Shown: in pieces, positions 12,021 to 23,392 of the stretch | Position numbering within the stretch: the first letter of the stretch is position 1 | How the letters are laid out: each line of letters starts with the position of its first letter | NCBI RefSeq assembly: GCF_964204865.1 | Contig: NC_135262.1 | Coordinates: forward strand, 8,308,001 to 8,372,000 | Direction of reading: 5' to 3' | From: Styela clava | Taxonomy: Eukaryota > Chordata > Ascidiacea > Stolidobranchia > Styelidae | Length of the DNA stretch: 64,000 nucleotides | Translations under genes and position numbers: made by a program | Notes under the pieces: generated by a model | Seen by the model: the letters and a program-made list of their open reading frames with translations, nothing else | Told to the model about the DNA's origin: nothing | The model's database searches: none

Positions 12021-12176
12021 CAGAATGTTATGATATGTTGTCAAATTATCAACTGTTTATACTGCCAAATAATATAATATGGTGATCTCCCAATACACCC
12101 TGTTCAGCCTGTATTCTTCTGGGGTTATTTGGCAGTATAAACAGTTGATAATTTGACAACATATCATAACATTCTG
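12021..12176. repeat. Perfect 52-bp inverted repeat
   Basis: Arms at 12021-12072 and 12125-12176 are exact reverse complements over 52 bp, separated by a 52-bp spacer. A third, imperfect fragment of the arm (gaatgttatggtatattgtc) lies just outside near 12231. It could be a MITE of the foldback type or a locally inverted duplication. Confidence 0.9.
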
Positions 12177-13440
12177 CTAAACATTCTCGGGTAAAAGTTA
12201 TTTCAAGACTTTTACGGACTTGTTGTTATAGAATGTTATGGTATATTGTCAACAATACTTTAATGAATCGTGTGCCCTAGTATCCTTTGCCGTTGTGAGC
12301 TGATGTCAAAAGAGGGATAATAATATTTTTCCCAAAAAGTTAGTTTAAATTGTAAATTTACATTATCATTCAATTTAATAAATACAATTGTATATTCTCG
12401 TAATTTCGTCTCAATGCGTTTTGTCACTTGGTAAATAATATTAGTTTCATTTCCAATGGCAGGTTGCTCATTTATTACACAGGTTGTATATTTTCTGGAA
12501 AATAAAAATAATAAAAATATTTGTATTCCAATAAGGCTAATTATTACGTAAAGAAACAGAGTTTTTGACTTGATTCTGATTTTTACATATTACTCTATTT
12601 TGTCAATTTCAATATGTCTAAAATATACCAACTGTATACCCTTTTAGAAGTAACTGAAGTTAGAAATGTTTTTTTTTTAATTAAAATTCGATCATAAATC
12701 AGTCATGTTGTGGTCATAGGAGAAAAGCACAATTTTTGAAATATATTTGCAAACGTCTGAATCAACACGGTTTTATTATATCGTAATTTAAATACACTCC
12801 TATGTTATCAAGAAAAGATATTCTTTTGTCATATGGCGACGGTCCATATCGATTTCCTTCGCTCCAACATCACATTTATTATGCCTAACAATAGCGATAC
12901 GTTTATTTGGGTAAACAAGTCGTCAGATTTACTAGAAATATGTTCCGTTTTACGTAGATACCAACAAAATTTTCTTTTGTATATTATGTATAGACGATAA
13001 CGGTAATGAACCCAAGCAAACCACACTATATTAAATTAAAAATGGCTGTTCAACTTCCCAGTAACGGCAAGCTGGTTTCACAGCGCACTTTAATTACTTC
13101 CTGTGTTTTATAGAATATGTATCGCTTTATAATATACGCTAGATTAGGCATTCAAGACTAGTTATATTTTCACGTAAAGCACCGAATAGAGCACCGTGTT
13201 CTGGCCGCGGTTAGTATGATACAAAAAATCGCTTTGAAGCTTTGAAATAGCACTAGTGATAGAACATATTTTGCCTTTATTTCTGTTCAGCTGCAAACGT
13301 TTTTTATGTATTGTATTATGTGGGCTTTCTGGACGTTGTACTGTAGTGCCCCTTTTCAAACTGTCAAGGGGTCTTTTTTTGAATCAGTGTGAGAAGTATG
13401 GACTAACCACGGCAAGATAATCAGTAATCGGTAGCGTACA
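12177..13440. other. No gene recognised
   Basis: AT-rich sequence with only short chance ORFs. I see no RNA gene or structured repeat in it. Confidence 0.4.
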
Positions 13441-14848
13441 TACTAGAGATGTATCGGTATCGGCAATATCGGCCATTTTTTCGATATCGGCCATGTATCG
13501 GTATCGATTAGATTAAGGCCGATATTTCAGATATATTTACTTTTTTGATATGGTCCAGAATGTTTTAAAAGATAAGTTGGAATACTACTTTTTAATTTAT
13601 TTTTTGTCTGAAGAGATCGTGAGCTGATATATACCTGCGGTGCGTAGACAAAGTCAAACTTCCCGTTATTATTGTTTGAATCACACTTGAAAACTGAAGA
13701 AGACTATCGATTTAAAAATTGTAACGATCAACGTTATTTATATGAGACCTCCCTAGTGTCATGGGTCAATTAATACTGTTCTCATTATGACATCACACAA
13801 CACTAGGTAGGTTTGATTTGCCTTGGCTGTGAACTGGATCTCCAGACCACCACCTTGCGTCAATTCTGGGCGGCTATTTAGAAATTCTTACATGTCAATA
13901 TAAAAATAAAAAGCTGTTGACTACAATGCTTTCCCATAATTCCAGATATTTCTAGCCTTAAATTTACTGTGTCGCGTGTGCAAATGGTAGAGAAATGCCA
14001 CTCGTCGTCAATAAAATGCTTGCAATTTAGTAATTCAAGTAAACGTTCTAAAACGCTCCATGCTTTCATTCCTCCCTTTTTAGAGAAATGATTGCACGTA
14101 ATAAACTCGATTTAAAAGAGGTATTGATGAGATTCTTCCTTGGGTTGATCCTGCGCATGTTTTATATTTATTTACGCGAATCGAAAACTCAAAAATATTG
14201 CGCTAACACATATTTTATTGTGTACCCCGTGTATACCAAGAAGGATAGATAGTTTGAAGATGACTGACGCATCATTGTTATAAGCTATCAATAGTTTTTA
14301 ACTTGCGTTTTATTATCTGGATATCTGTCGTCGTTTTTATTAGGAATGTTTACAATACACCCGAGTGATATTGTTACATATCTAACCATATCTAACCTAA
14401 TTTCAACTAGTTAAGGTATGCAGTGAGATTTATAGGGGTACAAAAACAAACATAGGCGTAAATTAGTAAAAACAGAATTGATTATGGACTCGGTAAAAAC
14501 GACGTGGACTCGAAATCGAATCCGAGTCCAAAAAATGCGTGGATTCGACTCGAATCCGAGTCCGGATCCGGATCCCGGCCCATCCCTAATATGGATACCA
14601 AACATTAATTTCATATTATGTGATATATTTTTTTTTCGATCTGAAATAATGTGTACAATGAACAACGCTCAAAGACTATTGTTTTAACCCGTCTGCCCTA
14701 CACAGCACACTTAATTAAGTAATAATTACATAGTATCGGTATGGGAATATCGTATCGGTACATACGTGCCAAGTAAAACATTTACGTCTACAGCAAGAAA
14801 AACAAGTTTATTTAAATTTCTGTTTGTACCTGATAGTGTATACTAATT
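13441..14848. other. Degraded transposon ends upstream of the NLR gene
   Basis: Near 13445-13510 there are several TATCGG repeats after 'tagagatgtatcgg', and at 14730-14765 more of the same. Between them, 14485-14590 is a block of GGACTCG/CGAGTCC repeats ending 'cggcccatccc', which looks like the end of another DNA transposon. No coding sequence is visible. The AG at 14834-14835, 13 bp before the NLR start codon, could be a splice acceptor, so an upstream non-coding exon is possible. Confidence 0.4.
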
Positions 14849-16153
14849 ATGACGCTAAGTAAAGCTATAAAGGACAAGATCTTATCAACTACTTTGAATC
14901 AAACAGAGTTTTTCGACCTTGCGGAGCCGTATGGAGCATTTCGAAAACTTAACGTAAACGTCACGCCAAAGCTTGAAACAGTAGATTTTTACGGAGGCGA
15001 AAGGTCACCAGAGGAAAGCAGATATGTTCCACATACTTCACAGTATTTGAGAGGAGCTGAAAAACATGAATCAAATTTAACAAGATTCTCAACACTCTCG
15101 CGATTGTTGAAGGATTTCTCATCTGGTCAATTATGCTTCATCGGCCCTGCTGGAAGCGGAAAAACAACATTGTTAAAAGCTATAACAAGATGGGTGGTCG
15201 AAGGTCAAGGAGATCCACTCTTTCCAAATATCGAAATTGTTTTTTTCATCCAGTGTAGAAATTTTGTACGAGAGGACAAAATCACCGGAAAGCATATGCT
15301 ATTAAGCAATATATATCCGAGTTTGAATGAAGAAGATGTTTTAAGTTTAATTCAATTCATAAAAATGAATCCGGATAAAGTTCTCTTCGTTTTGGATTCT
15401 TTGGACACTCATTCATACACTATCGACGGCGTATATAAAACACTAAATATACACGAAGAGGCTTCTCCTGAGTGCATTTTATGGAATTTTGTATCCGGTA
15501 AATTTTTCCCTGGCAGTCGAATTATTACATCAAGTCGCGAGCATGCAATCCGAAATTATAATGGTGAAGTAAGAGCTGATAAAATTGTATCCCTTGCTGG
15601 ATTAACGAAAGAATCAATATGCAAAATTGTTGTTGGATATTTTGGTGAAGAAGAAGGAATGGATACAATGGGGATACTGGAAACCAAGTCACCATCTCTT
15701 CTCTCGCTTTGTGCCATCCCCGTGTTTTTAGTGTTTACATTAATTGGTTTGAAATCGTCTTTCGGCTTCAGCCCAAAAACAATTTCTGGTGTTATGATAC
15801 TTGTTTTGCAAAGCATATTACGATCTCCTCATAGGCATGAACGGTACATTGAAGACGTTTTGAAAAAGCTGCAAAAACTCTCATTTTTCGGAACAGTTAA
15901 GGGACAGGTTCAATTCCAAGCAACTGAATTTGGAGAATACGGAATAACCGTTAAAGAAGCCAGGGATCTAACTATTGTTGCACCCAAACTGAAAGGCAAA
16001 CTGTTCAAGGGTGAAGAAATTCTATTTTTTGCTCACCAATCGTTGCAAGAGACACTAACTGCATTGTACATTGCTCGTATGCCTATCGAAGAGTTTCGTG
16101 ATTTCGTTTACAACTTTCTTCATCTTCCTCGCAACGCTGTGATTCGAAGAGTA
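14849..16153 (+). CDS. NACHT exon, part before the transposon
   Basis: The first ATG at 14849 follows an in-frame stop. Residues 99-107 are the P-loop GPAGSGKTT, 178-189 the Walker B region VLFVLDSLDTHS, and 222-230 the sensor-like GSRIITSSR. Near residue 400, FAHQSLQETLTALY matches the winged-helix end typical of NLR proteins. The exon is normal until codon 435 (GTA at 16151-16153). After that the apparent ORF reads into the transposon and stops at 16208-16210, so the last 18 residues of that ORF are not native. No CARD, Death or Pyrin domain precedes the NACHT. Confidence 0.85.
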
Positions 16154-17127
16154 GGGGAAAGTGGGGAAGGTTGGGACACTTTTTTTCTTTTGCATATTTT
16201 GAGCCTTTAATTCTGCATATTCCCTTAAGTTGGCGGGACTAATGCATAGAGGGGTAAATGTAGTTTACATTCAGCGAATAAGAAATTTTCTTGCGACACA
16301 CATCTTACTACTAAAATGCTTTGAAAAACGTCTGTCAAGTGTCCCACTGTACCCCACTTGTGGGGCACATTCGGACAGACCCTGGGGCCCCATGGGTCAG
16401 TCCGTCAAAATTCAACGAAGTATGCCCTTAAAAATAAGCAATTAATCAGCATAATCGTCTAAAGAACAGGGAGACTTCAAATTTGAAGCTTTAATATTTT
16501 TAAAATCAATGTTCAACTGAAATAGTTCAGATATCAGACAAAAAGTTTCGCAAACAAATTTGATTATTCCTTCCCTCGAATCTAAATCTGGAAATATTAT
16601 TGATTCTCGAATATATTCCATATTGGGCCATGGGTCAAAAGAAACCATAATATTACACTTAATATACCGCATATCTAGGTCTCTAAGCACTTATTGTATC
16701 AAACAATGTCGAATTGTGCACTGTAGGGCAAGTCCCACTGTGCCCCGGTCCATTGTTCCTCATAGGCAACAAATATTTTCAGACTATCCCACAGCGAAAT
16801 CTGGAAGGCACATCCACTCGCCAACGTTATGAATATTCTACAGTGGACTAAAGCTGAATAATATCAGACGGTGGTTTGTCATGTTGGAAAGTCCAATGTA
16901 GAAAAAAGAAAAAACTGGAACGGTGAAATTTTAGTTTCAACCTTCCAAAACCAATTTCACTTCATAGCTTGCGCCGCACTACCCTTCCGTTGTCCGTTCG
17001 CGGGGACGTTGTAACTCACCAAAGGGCGGATTGAAACATCGAACCGCGGACAGGATTGCGGATATAGTATCAGTGTGAGAGCTGATTTTCCACTGTGTCC
17101 CATGTCCCAACGTGCCCCACTTTCCCC
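16154..17127 (+). mobile_element. 974-bp DNA transposon inserted at TA in the NACHT exon
   Basis: Terminal inverted repeats begin GGGGAAAGTGGGG at both ends and extend to about 25 bp with few mismatches (then GTTGGGACA). They are flanked by TA at 16152-16153 and 17128-17129. Removing the element and one TA joins codon GTA to CTATGC and the frame continues without a break to the donor at 17188. The interior has more GTCCCAC/GGGGCAC motifs but no transposase, so it is non-autonomous. The TA target suggests a Tc1/mariner-like or related integration. Confidence 0.88.
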
Positions 17128-17129
17128 TA

Positions 17130-17187
17130 CTATGCGGGATATTATTGGACACACAAGTTTTTGACGTGGCGCAGAATTTCCTCGAAG
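17130..17187 (+). CDS. End of the NACHT exon after the transposon
   Basis: Continues the NACHT reading frame once the insertion is removed and encodes LCGILLDTQVFDVAQNFLE, a plausible helical segment. It ends in phase 1 at GAAG|GTAAAC. Confidence 0.75.
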
Positions 17188-17428
17188 GTAAACTCATAAC
17201 TTGGGAAATTTATCCTCAATACTCATTCATATAACAAGTTTGATATGTCCACGGAAGTTTTTCCGTCAATAACGTAAGATGAACGTCAAATATGAGACAG
17301 CATTTTGGACACGAAATGTATCTTCTTAATGTTATTCTTGTACTTGTGTGTCTTAGCATCAAATATGCTGGATGTTTGACTGAAATATTGGCTTATGTAA
17401 CTACATTGGATTCGTATTTTCTTTTCAG

Positions 17429-17754
17429 ACATTTCGGACCAGAAGGAAAAGCAAGACATTTTAAAAGCCAGCATTGTTGAGCAGCTAACTGGAGGCAAAA
17501 TACGAAACCAGAACGATCTTCTTGAATAATACATTTCAATGAATGAAGCACAAGGGGGTCTCAAAGATGAAATTAAAAATTGCATTGACAGAGTGGAAAG
17601 CACTGGTCTTCCATTAACAAACAGTGATGTACATGCAATGGGGTCTTTTGTGTTCCAGTGTGGAAATCTCGGAGCGTTGTCCCTCAGAGATAGTAACTTA
17701 GATACTCTAACATTGAAAATTCTGACCTCAAGCATTGAGGGCTCCGATGTCAAG
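17429..17754 (+). CDS. NLR exon 2: linker and first LRR, contains a stop codon
   Basis: The acceptor TTTTCAG gives a phase-1 start and the exon ends in phase 0 at AAG|GTAAAT. It encodes a charged helical linker and then an LRR-like segment (GALSLRDSNLDTLTLKIL). An in-frame TAA at 17527-17529 interrupts it; coding potential is equally clear on both sides, so this is a nonsense mutation within the exon. Confidence 0.75.
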
Positions 17755-18036
17755 GTAAATTTTATGACTTTTAATTTTTGCAATTTTTTAATGCAAAATA
17801 ATCACCGGGTTTAGTTGTTTTGTGGTATCGTATGAGCTACTTGCTGACGCATTGCAGTTTCCACCTGATACGTTTTATTAATTTTACAACAAGATTTGAA
17901 TATTTTCCAATTGAAGTTTCCACAACGTTCGATTCAAATACATTCTGGAAATTAGAACTCGATAAAATAATAGCCGACAGATATAATATATTTATGACTT
18001 GAATACTGCTATCTATATCACCATTATATATCGCAG

Positions 18037-18201
18037 ATACGCAAGTTCTGTTTGGCGTCTAATAACAGAATCGATGTTGACGGGTATAAGACAATAGGAA
18101 ATTTTATGGACAATCACGAAATAACAGTGCTGGACTTGGATGGTTGTGACATAAATGCAGGAAAACTCAGAACACTCAACAACTTTATGACAAAAAAATC
18201 G
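18037..18201 (+). CDS. NLR LRR exon (165 nt)
   Basis: Phase 0-0 exon of 55 codons between TCGCAG and G|GTGAGA. The repeat core is TVLDLDGCDINAGKLRTL, an LxLxxCxI/L pattern typical of LRR units. Confidence 0.8.
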
Positions 18202-18347
18202 GTGAGAAATGATATTTGATAAGAGTTAAGTCATTAATTTGTAATAGGTATTCTGTTATCTGACTTTTGACGTCGGTTTCCACATAACACTATGTGTACA
18301 ATGTAAATTACTTTAAAACTTCTTCTTGATTCCATATTTTACCACAG

Positions 18348-18512
18348 TTGAAAGATTTCACGTTGGACAGAAATATATATCTTGATATTGATGGAATAAA
18401 CGCGGTTGGCGAGATGGTTCAAGACTGTGAAATTGAAAGACTTTTTATAGCGCAGTGTCAACTCACACTAGGACAGTTACAACTTTTATCGTCGGTCCTG
18501 GGAAAGAATAAG
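18348..18512 (+). CDS. NLR LRR exon (165 nt) with GC donor
   Basis: Phase 0-0 exon of 55 codons with core IERLFIAQCQLTLGQLQLL. Its donor is AAG|GCAAGT, a GC-AG intron with otherwise perfect consensus. Confidence 0.78.
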
Positions 18513-18704
18513 GCAAGTCACGATTATATGTTTTAACAAAATCGTGAAATGTATAAAACAGTGTCACGATTTTGTTAAAAAACACCTATTTCGAATCCGT
18601 GTTTACAATAGTCATTGGCATTCGACTGACAAGAAATTTACGACTAAATGGATGTTTAAAATTGATGTTTAAAGAGATATTTAAACTTGTTTTACTTGAT
18701 TCAG

Positions 18705-18875
18705 CTGAGTCAGTTAAGCATCAGCCAGGAGAATAAAATCGCGTCTCATGAAGATATTCTTGCAATTGCTAATCTGATTCCTCATATTACTGAAGACATG
18801 TGGATGGAAGGATGGGAAATACAAAAAGAAGATATAAACCTGTTGCGAAGTACTCTAAAAAATAGTGGAAGCAAG
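18705..18875 (+). CDS. NLR repeat exon (171 nt)
   Basis: Phase 0-0 exon of 57 codons between TTCAG and AAG|GTAAGG, with TEDMWMEGWEIQKEDINLL in the position of the LRR core. It is paralogous to the exon at 21424-21589 (shared GWEI and T/KxDxNxL spacing). Confidence 0.75.
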
Positions 18876-19000
18876 GTAAGGAAGTCCTAAACTTCCAGTA
18901 TATCTGATGTCAGACACATACTCATCTTTTAATGAATGTTAAAACTGACATTATTACACCACTTCTTCACTCAAAATAATATAAAATACCTAATTTTCAG

Positions 19001-19064
19001 AAAATGAAGATTTTCACCGAATACGGTGTACTAAAAGCAAAGACGGACGAGGCTGTATTATCAG
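19001..19064 (+). CDS. NLR short exon (64 nt)
   Basis: Phase 0-1 exon after TTTTCAG. It has the same length and phases as the exon at 21660-21723, with which it shares an acidic C-terminal half. Confidence 0.68.
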
Positions 19065-19516
19065 GTACTATATACCAGCACACTGTTTGAAATTTTACTA
19101 ATTACGTGTCAGAACATGTATGTGCTGCATCAAAACGATGTATGGAATTGTTTGTTCAAACAAGGAAGCACTGCTTATGGAACAAAGAAGTCAAAACAGT
19201 GTATGCGTGAATTAAAATTAGGTTCATACATTATTGTGAAAAAAAGCAACAACAATAAATTAACAAAACGATTCATATATACATTTCGTAACCAAAAAGC
19301 GAATACCTTTCATATTGATTAGTTGTATATAATTTAAAGGCTAGGTGTAGAAATGATTATATGCTTTCAATTGCACGAGCTCCTCCGTGGAGGTAATCGA
19401 GGGCCGCCTTATATGACTGCGAGTTTGATTTTGAGGTCAGGACTCTATGCGCATCCTGCATATTTGTAAAAAAATAAAATAACTGACATATTATTGGTTA
19501 TTAAATTATTTTACAG
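19065..19516. other. NLR intron
   Basis: Contains short chance ORFs only. Confidence 0.5.
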
Positions 19517-19752
19517 AAATCTCATACTCGAGCCCTCTTCTTCGTGATAAATTGAATAACTTCGTGGAGAACGAAGACACAAAATCATTGATTCTTTCCA
19601 ATATTCAACTGATCGGTGACGATGCAAGAGGAATAGCTTCGGCAGTTTCAAGAAAACCCCATATTCATGAAATTTCTTTTAAAAGTTGCAATCTAGGAGA
19701 CGCATCTAATGCATCATTTTTCAATGATCTTGCAAACAATATTCAGTTTAAG
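19517..19752 (+). CDS. NLR LRR exon (236 nt)
   Basis: Phase 1-0 exon after TTTTACAG, ending AAG|GTGAAC. It has two LRR-like cores (KSLILSNIQLIGDDARGIA and HEISFKSCNLGDASNASFF). Confidence 0.8.
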
Positions 19753-20096
19753 GTGAACAATATTATCGTCTAACGTTGTGAGCCAGATTTATTTAAGATT
19801 ACTGAACCTGCATAAAATATAACATGATTATTTCCAGGATAATTATGAAGTGATATTATTGATATATAGGTAAATTTGGCTTGTATAAGGCTGTTTTACA
19901 TAATATAAGTATAACAGAATGATAAACTATGTGAAATCAGTATCGTCGCTACAGAATTGAAAGCGTCCTCGGTAGTTTAAAAAGTGGATTCAAGAGTTAT
20001 AAGCGCAGATGACATTGAACTCGATGTTTTTTAGTGACCTGAGCATTTTCAATCCTCATTCTTCATATATTTCTACTTTCTACTCTATATTTTCAG

Positions 20097-20270
20097 GCGC
20101 TCAAAATACACTGTATCAATGTTGAGGACAACCCCCGCATGGGAAATATAAATATGGACTCTCTTGGGTCTATAGTCAACATGAGCAATGCAAATGTTAT
20201 TAATTTCAGTAAATGCAAACTGTCTATGTCAGAGTTCGCGTTGCTGAGGCGATCGTTTAATCAATCAAAG
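20097..20270 (+). CDS. NLR LRR exon (174 nt)
   Basis: Phase 0-0 exon after TTTTCAG, ending AAG|GTAAGA. Its LRR core is ANVINFSKCKLSMSEFALL. Confidence 0.8.
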
Positions 20271-20644
20271 GTAAGATTACAACTATGCATTAGTCCTGTT
20301 TTAAAGTTTCATAATTTGAGTTCAAGGCTTCACATTATTTTTGACAATACTCATATATATTATGTTATATTCGCAAAGAAGAATTTGAAACGACTTTCAA
20401 TGGAAATAAAAGAAGTCATTATTTTCTACAGAAGTTCAAAAAAAGTATTACATTCGCTAAGCGTTCTTTTAACAGTATATTAAAGAAGGTCTGCATACGC
20501 TAAAATCTTTGTTATCAAAATTTGATTCGAATTCGAATCAGGATTTTTTTTTTTTAATTCCGGAGTCGGGAGCCGGGGAGATTGGTACAGGGAAATTTAG
20601 TATATACTTCATTATTATTCCAGTATTACAAATTACTAATTTAG

Positions 20645-20809
20645 TTCACTGTCTTGATATACAACGACTCACCCGACATAACCGAGGAAGCACCGACTGA
20701 AGCAGGACTTTTTGTGAAACAATGCGACATTGAAGAGCTACAGATGGCTCGCTGTAATCTGACTATTCAACATATTCAAAACGTTTCGGATAAACTGAAA
20801 ACTATGAAA
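20645..20809 (+). CDS. NLR LRR exon (165 nt)
   Basis: Phase 0-0 exon of 55 codons after AATTTAG, ending AAA|GTAAGT, with core IEELQMARCNLTIQHIQNV. It is paralogous to the exon at 18348-18512. Confidence 0.75.
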
Positions 20810-21423
20810 GTAAGTATATAATTTATAATATATCTAATTTGGTAATATTGAGAGTATTTCGACATTGGGTATTTAGTTCAATTGAGCAATCTTGGGCTTA
20901 CATTCATATTTTACTTCCGATTCATTGTTGTTGATATCAAAATAATTAAGATCCATCTGTTTCTGCATCCCAGTGATATTAACATTCTATCTGCTTCTAT
21001 TAATGCATTCTAACAGATTGTTATAGCGTATTCGTTCGATAAATCCCGTCGAATGAAAACATTGTGGATTTGTATGTCATAGTAAAATTAACGGATTCTT
21101 TGGAATAAAAACGGGATATAATTCTGTAAACTCATTTGTGGGAATAACATGATCTTAAACGAATTTTGATTAGAAATGGGTTTGTTAAAATTATTTCAAA
21201 GATATTATCTACAAAAAGTGTTATTTTCGTATAAAAGTGGTTTACACAAACGATAAGTAAAAGTAGCGCAGAGTTTATTATTGTAGCTGATCACACCAAA
21301 ACGAAGAGTACTATTGGCGATTAACTTGCCTATAATGCCGCAGTATATTATTAGGAATGTCACACAATGAAAATGTAATAGCAAACTTGAGATTTTTTAT
21401 ATTAAATTTTTTTTTACTTTCAG

Positions 21424-21589
21424 CGACCAATCAGATACTTGGATTTGAGTGAGAGTCATGGAAGAACTGTTTGTGCTGGTGATGTACAAGAGATAATCTT
21501 GCGTGTCTGAAATATTGGTTTTGAAAGGCTGGGAAATAACGGATACGCAGAAAAACGAATTACAACATGAGCTGAATAGACTGCAATCG
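21424..21589 (+). CDS. NLR repeat exon with a 1-bp frameshift
   Basis: The exon is 166 nt where 165 is expected for this phase 0-0 class. The first half reads RPIRYLDLSESHGRTVCAGD and meets a TGA; a shift of one base near 21500 restores SEILVLKGWEITDTQKNEL, which matches the exon at 18705-18875. Splice sites (TTTCAG and TCG|GTTAGT) are intact. Confidence 0.75.
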
Positions 21590-21659
21590 GTTAGTGATAT
21601 CAAAAGAAGTAAATTGTGTTGCCTGATATAGAATATGAAAATATTTCTTGTTTTTGTAG

Positions 21660-21723
21660 GGACTGACTATTGTGTTGAATGACAATATAGAGCTTTCCAC
21701 AGTGACTCCAGAATTTGAAATTC
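21660..21723 (+). CDS. NLR short exon (64 nt)
   Basis: Phase 0-1 exon after TTTTTGTAG, ending ATTC|GTGAGT. Its phase joins directly to the ZU5 exon at 22148. Confidence 0.72.
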
Positions 21724-22147
21724 GTGAGTAACTTGATTCATGTATAGTTTCATTTTCTTTTGTATATAATCAATCGCTCAAAACAAGGATATATATTATA
21801 TCATTAGTGATTTATTCTCTATACAGCTACCATGATTGGAAGAACCAAAAGGGTAATTGACTATCATGGTATATTTTATTAATACAGCATAAAGGTGTAT
21901 TAAACAAATCACATCATGCCAAATTGTTTATCAATTTTCAGCCTCTTAATGGAAATATATTTACTGGAGAGAGATATAAATTGACCAACAAATTTTTTAA
22001 TCGAATTTTAAATACCAGAGAGATGTATGTGTCCATGTAGTTTGCTAACAAATTGTCATCAAATATAATTTGAAGACGGTTTCTTCTTTGTAAAATGTTG
22101 ATTTCTATGTCTGTATACACATTTTTAATTTAACAAATTTTTTTCAG

Positions 22148-22926
22148 AACGAGAAGTTACTCCAAATGGCGGGGACATTTCAATTGGCGGTTATAAACTT
22201 CATTTCCCAAAGAACGCAATCTACCATGATGAAAAATTCAGTTTTCAAGTTTTCCTCGGAAAATCTTTCCAGTCAGAAGAATTTCTTACAATTACGTCAA
22301 AATTGCGGTGCAGGCCTGCCGTGCGATTTAATATTCCGATCACTATAGAAACGCCAACTTATTGTACAACCAAAGACAAAACATCTTGGCCGAAGTTGTA
22401 AGCAAGGATGAAAATGGTGTTTCGATTGTGGAAACAATTCCGCTGGAAATGAACAGGCGTACAATTAAATTCACTTGTTCCCACTTCACAGACTTTTGGA
22501 CCCGAGTGCGGTGGTTTTTCTTTGGTAAATTGAACTTTACTATCCAAAGTGATGTCTACTATGACCTAAATGGGAATGTTACGTCGGTAATTCGCGCGGA
22601 TGACGACGCAACAAGAGAAGCGTGCAGAATAAAGTTGGAGAACAGAAGATACCGAGTTTCGCCATTTGTCATCAACGCACTACAAATACAAGAAGGAGAA
22701 AAATTAGCAGTGACAATGGTAAGCGACAACGAGCAGTTTGTTTTCAACCCGGCAGATGCGTTGGAATTCGAAGTCACTGAGCGATTTGCTGGAAATCCGA
22801 GACAATTTCTACGTTTTATTCTGGATCCGATTCCACCTCCTAAAACTCTTCTGCAATTGAGATACACAGTTCAAAGTAATTCTGGAATAAGGCAAGATAA
22901 TGTTAATCTGCGGTGGCCAAGTGAAG
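22148..22926 (+). CDS. ZU5-UPA exon of the NLR gene, frameshifted
   Basis: After TTTTTCAG the product starts REVTPNGGDISIGGYKLHFP, a clear ZU5 opening. The frame is lost between about 22330 and 22385; the second frame carries SKDENGVSIVETIP and then KFTCSHFTDFW (HFT codons 22482-22490). That is where FIIND-type modules have the HF|S self-cleavage site. The following 130 or so residues resemble a UPA domain. The exon length (779 nt) does not fit its phase-1 ends, which independently supports a one-base-type indel. It ends GAAG|GTAAAT. Confidence 0.78.
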
Positions 22927-23392
22927 GTAAATAATTATTCTTAATACATTTGAGCACACTTCGACGTTAAAAATAATGCTACTTAACTTTTTTCTTAAGT
23001 CTTAGCTATAGTATTCCCATATTCAATAATATTTTCATACAAAAAGAAACGTTACGGTTTAGTTCTCCATAACTTAATAAAGTGATAGAATAACTATTTG
23101 ACAATGTACTGTAATTGTCCTGTATGACTAGCCCTCGGAATAGCATGCTTCCCATAATAACAGCTCGTGACTTCTATGAATATTATGCTGCTAGTCAACC
23201 AGTTATCATTATTGTAGTAGACTTAGAGGAATGCGATCAGATTTGGGGCTGGTCTTTATTTATATATTATATGTTCTTTGGATGGTAGTGTGAAAATTTG
23301 ATTTGGTCTGTCGGTAATACTATATCTTTAGTTACATAAATTTGTTAATCATTGCAAAATATAAAATTATTTAATCTATAACCGCTTTATAG

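Noticed and set aside
14485..14590. GGACTCGAATCCGAGTCC repeats as a possible tRNA T-arm
   Set aside because: No acceptor stem or anticodon arm fits; it is a palindromic repeat near a transposon end.
21827..21852. A 26-nt possible micro-exon in the NLR gene
   Set aside because: It has AG and GT flanks, but including it would put the ZU5 exon out of frame; 21723 joins directly to 22148 in the right phase.
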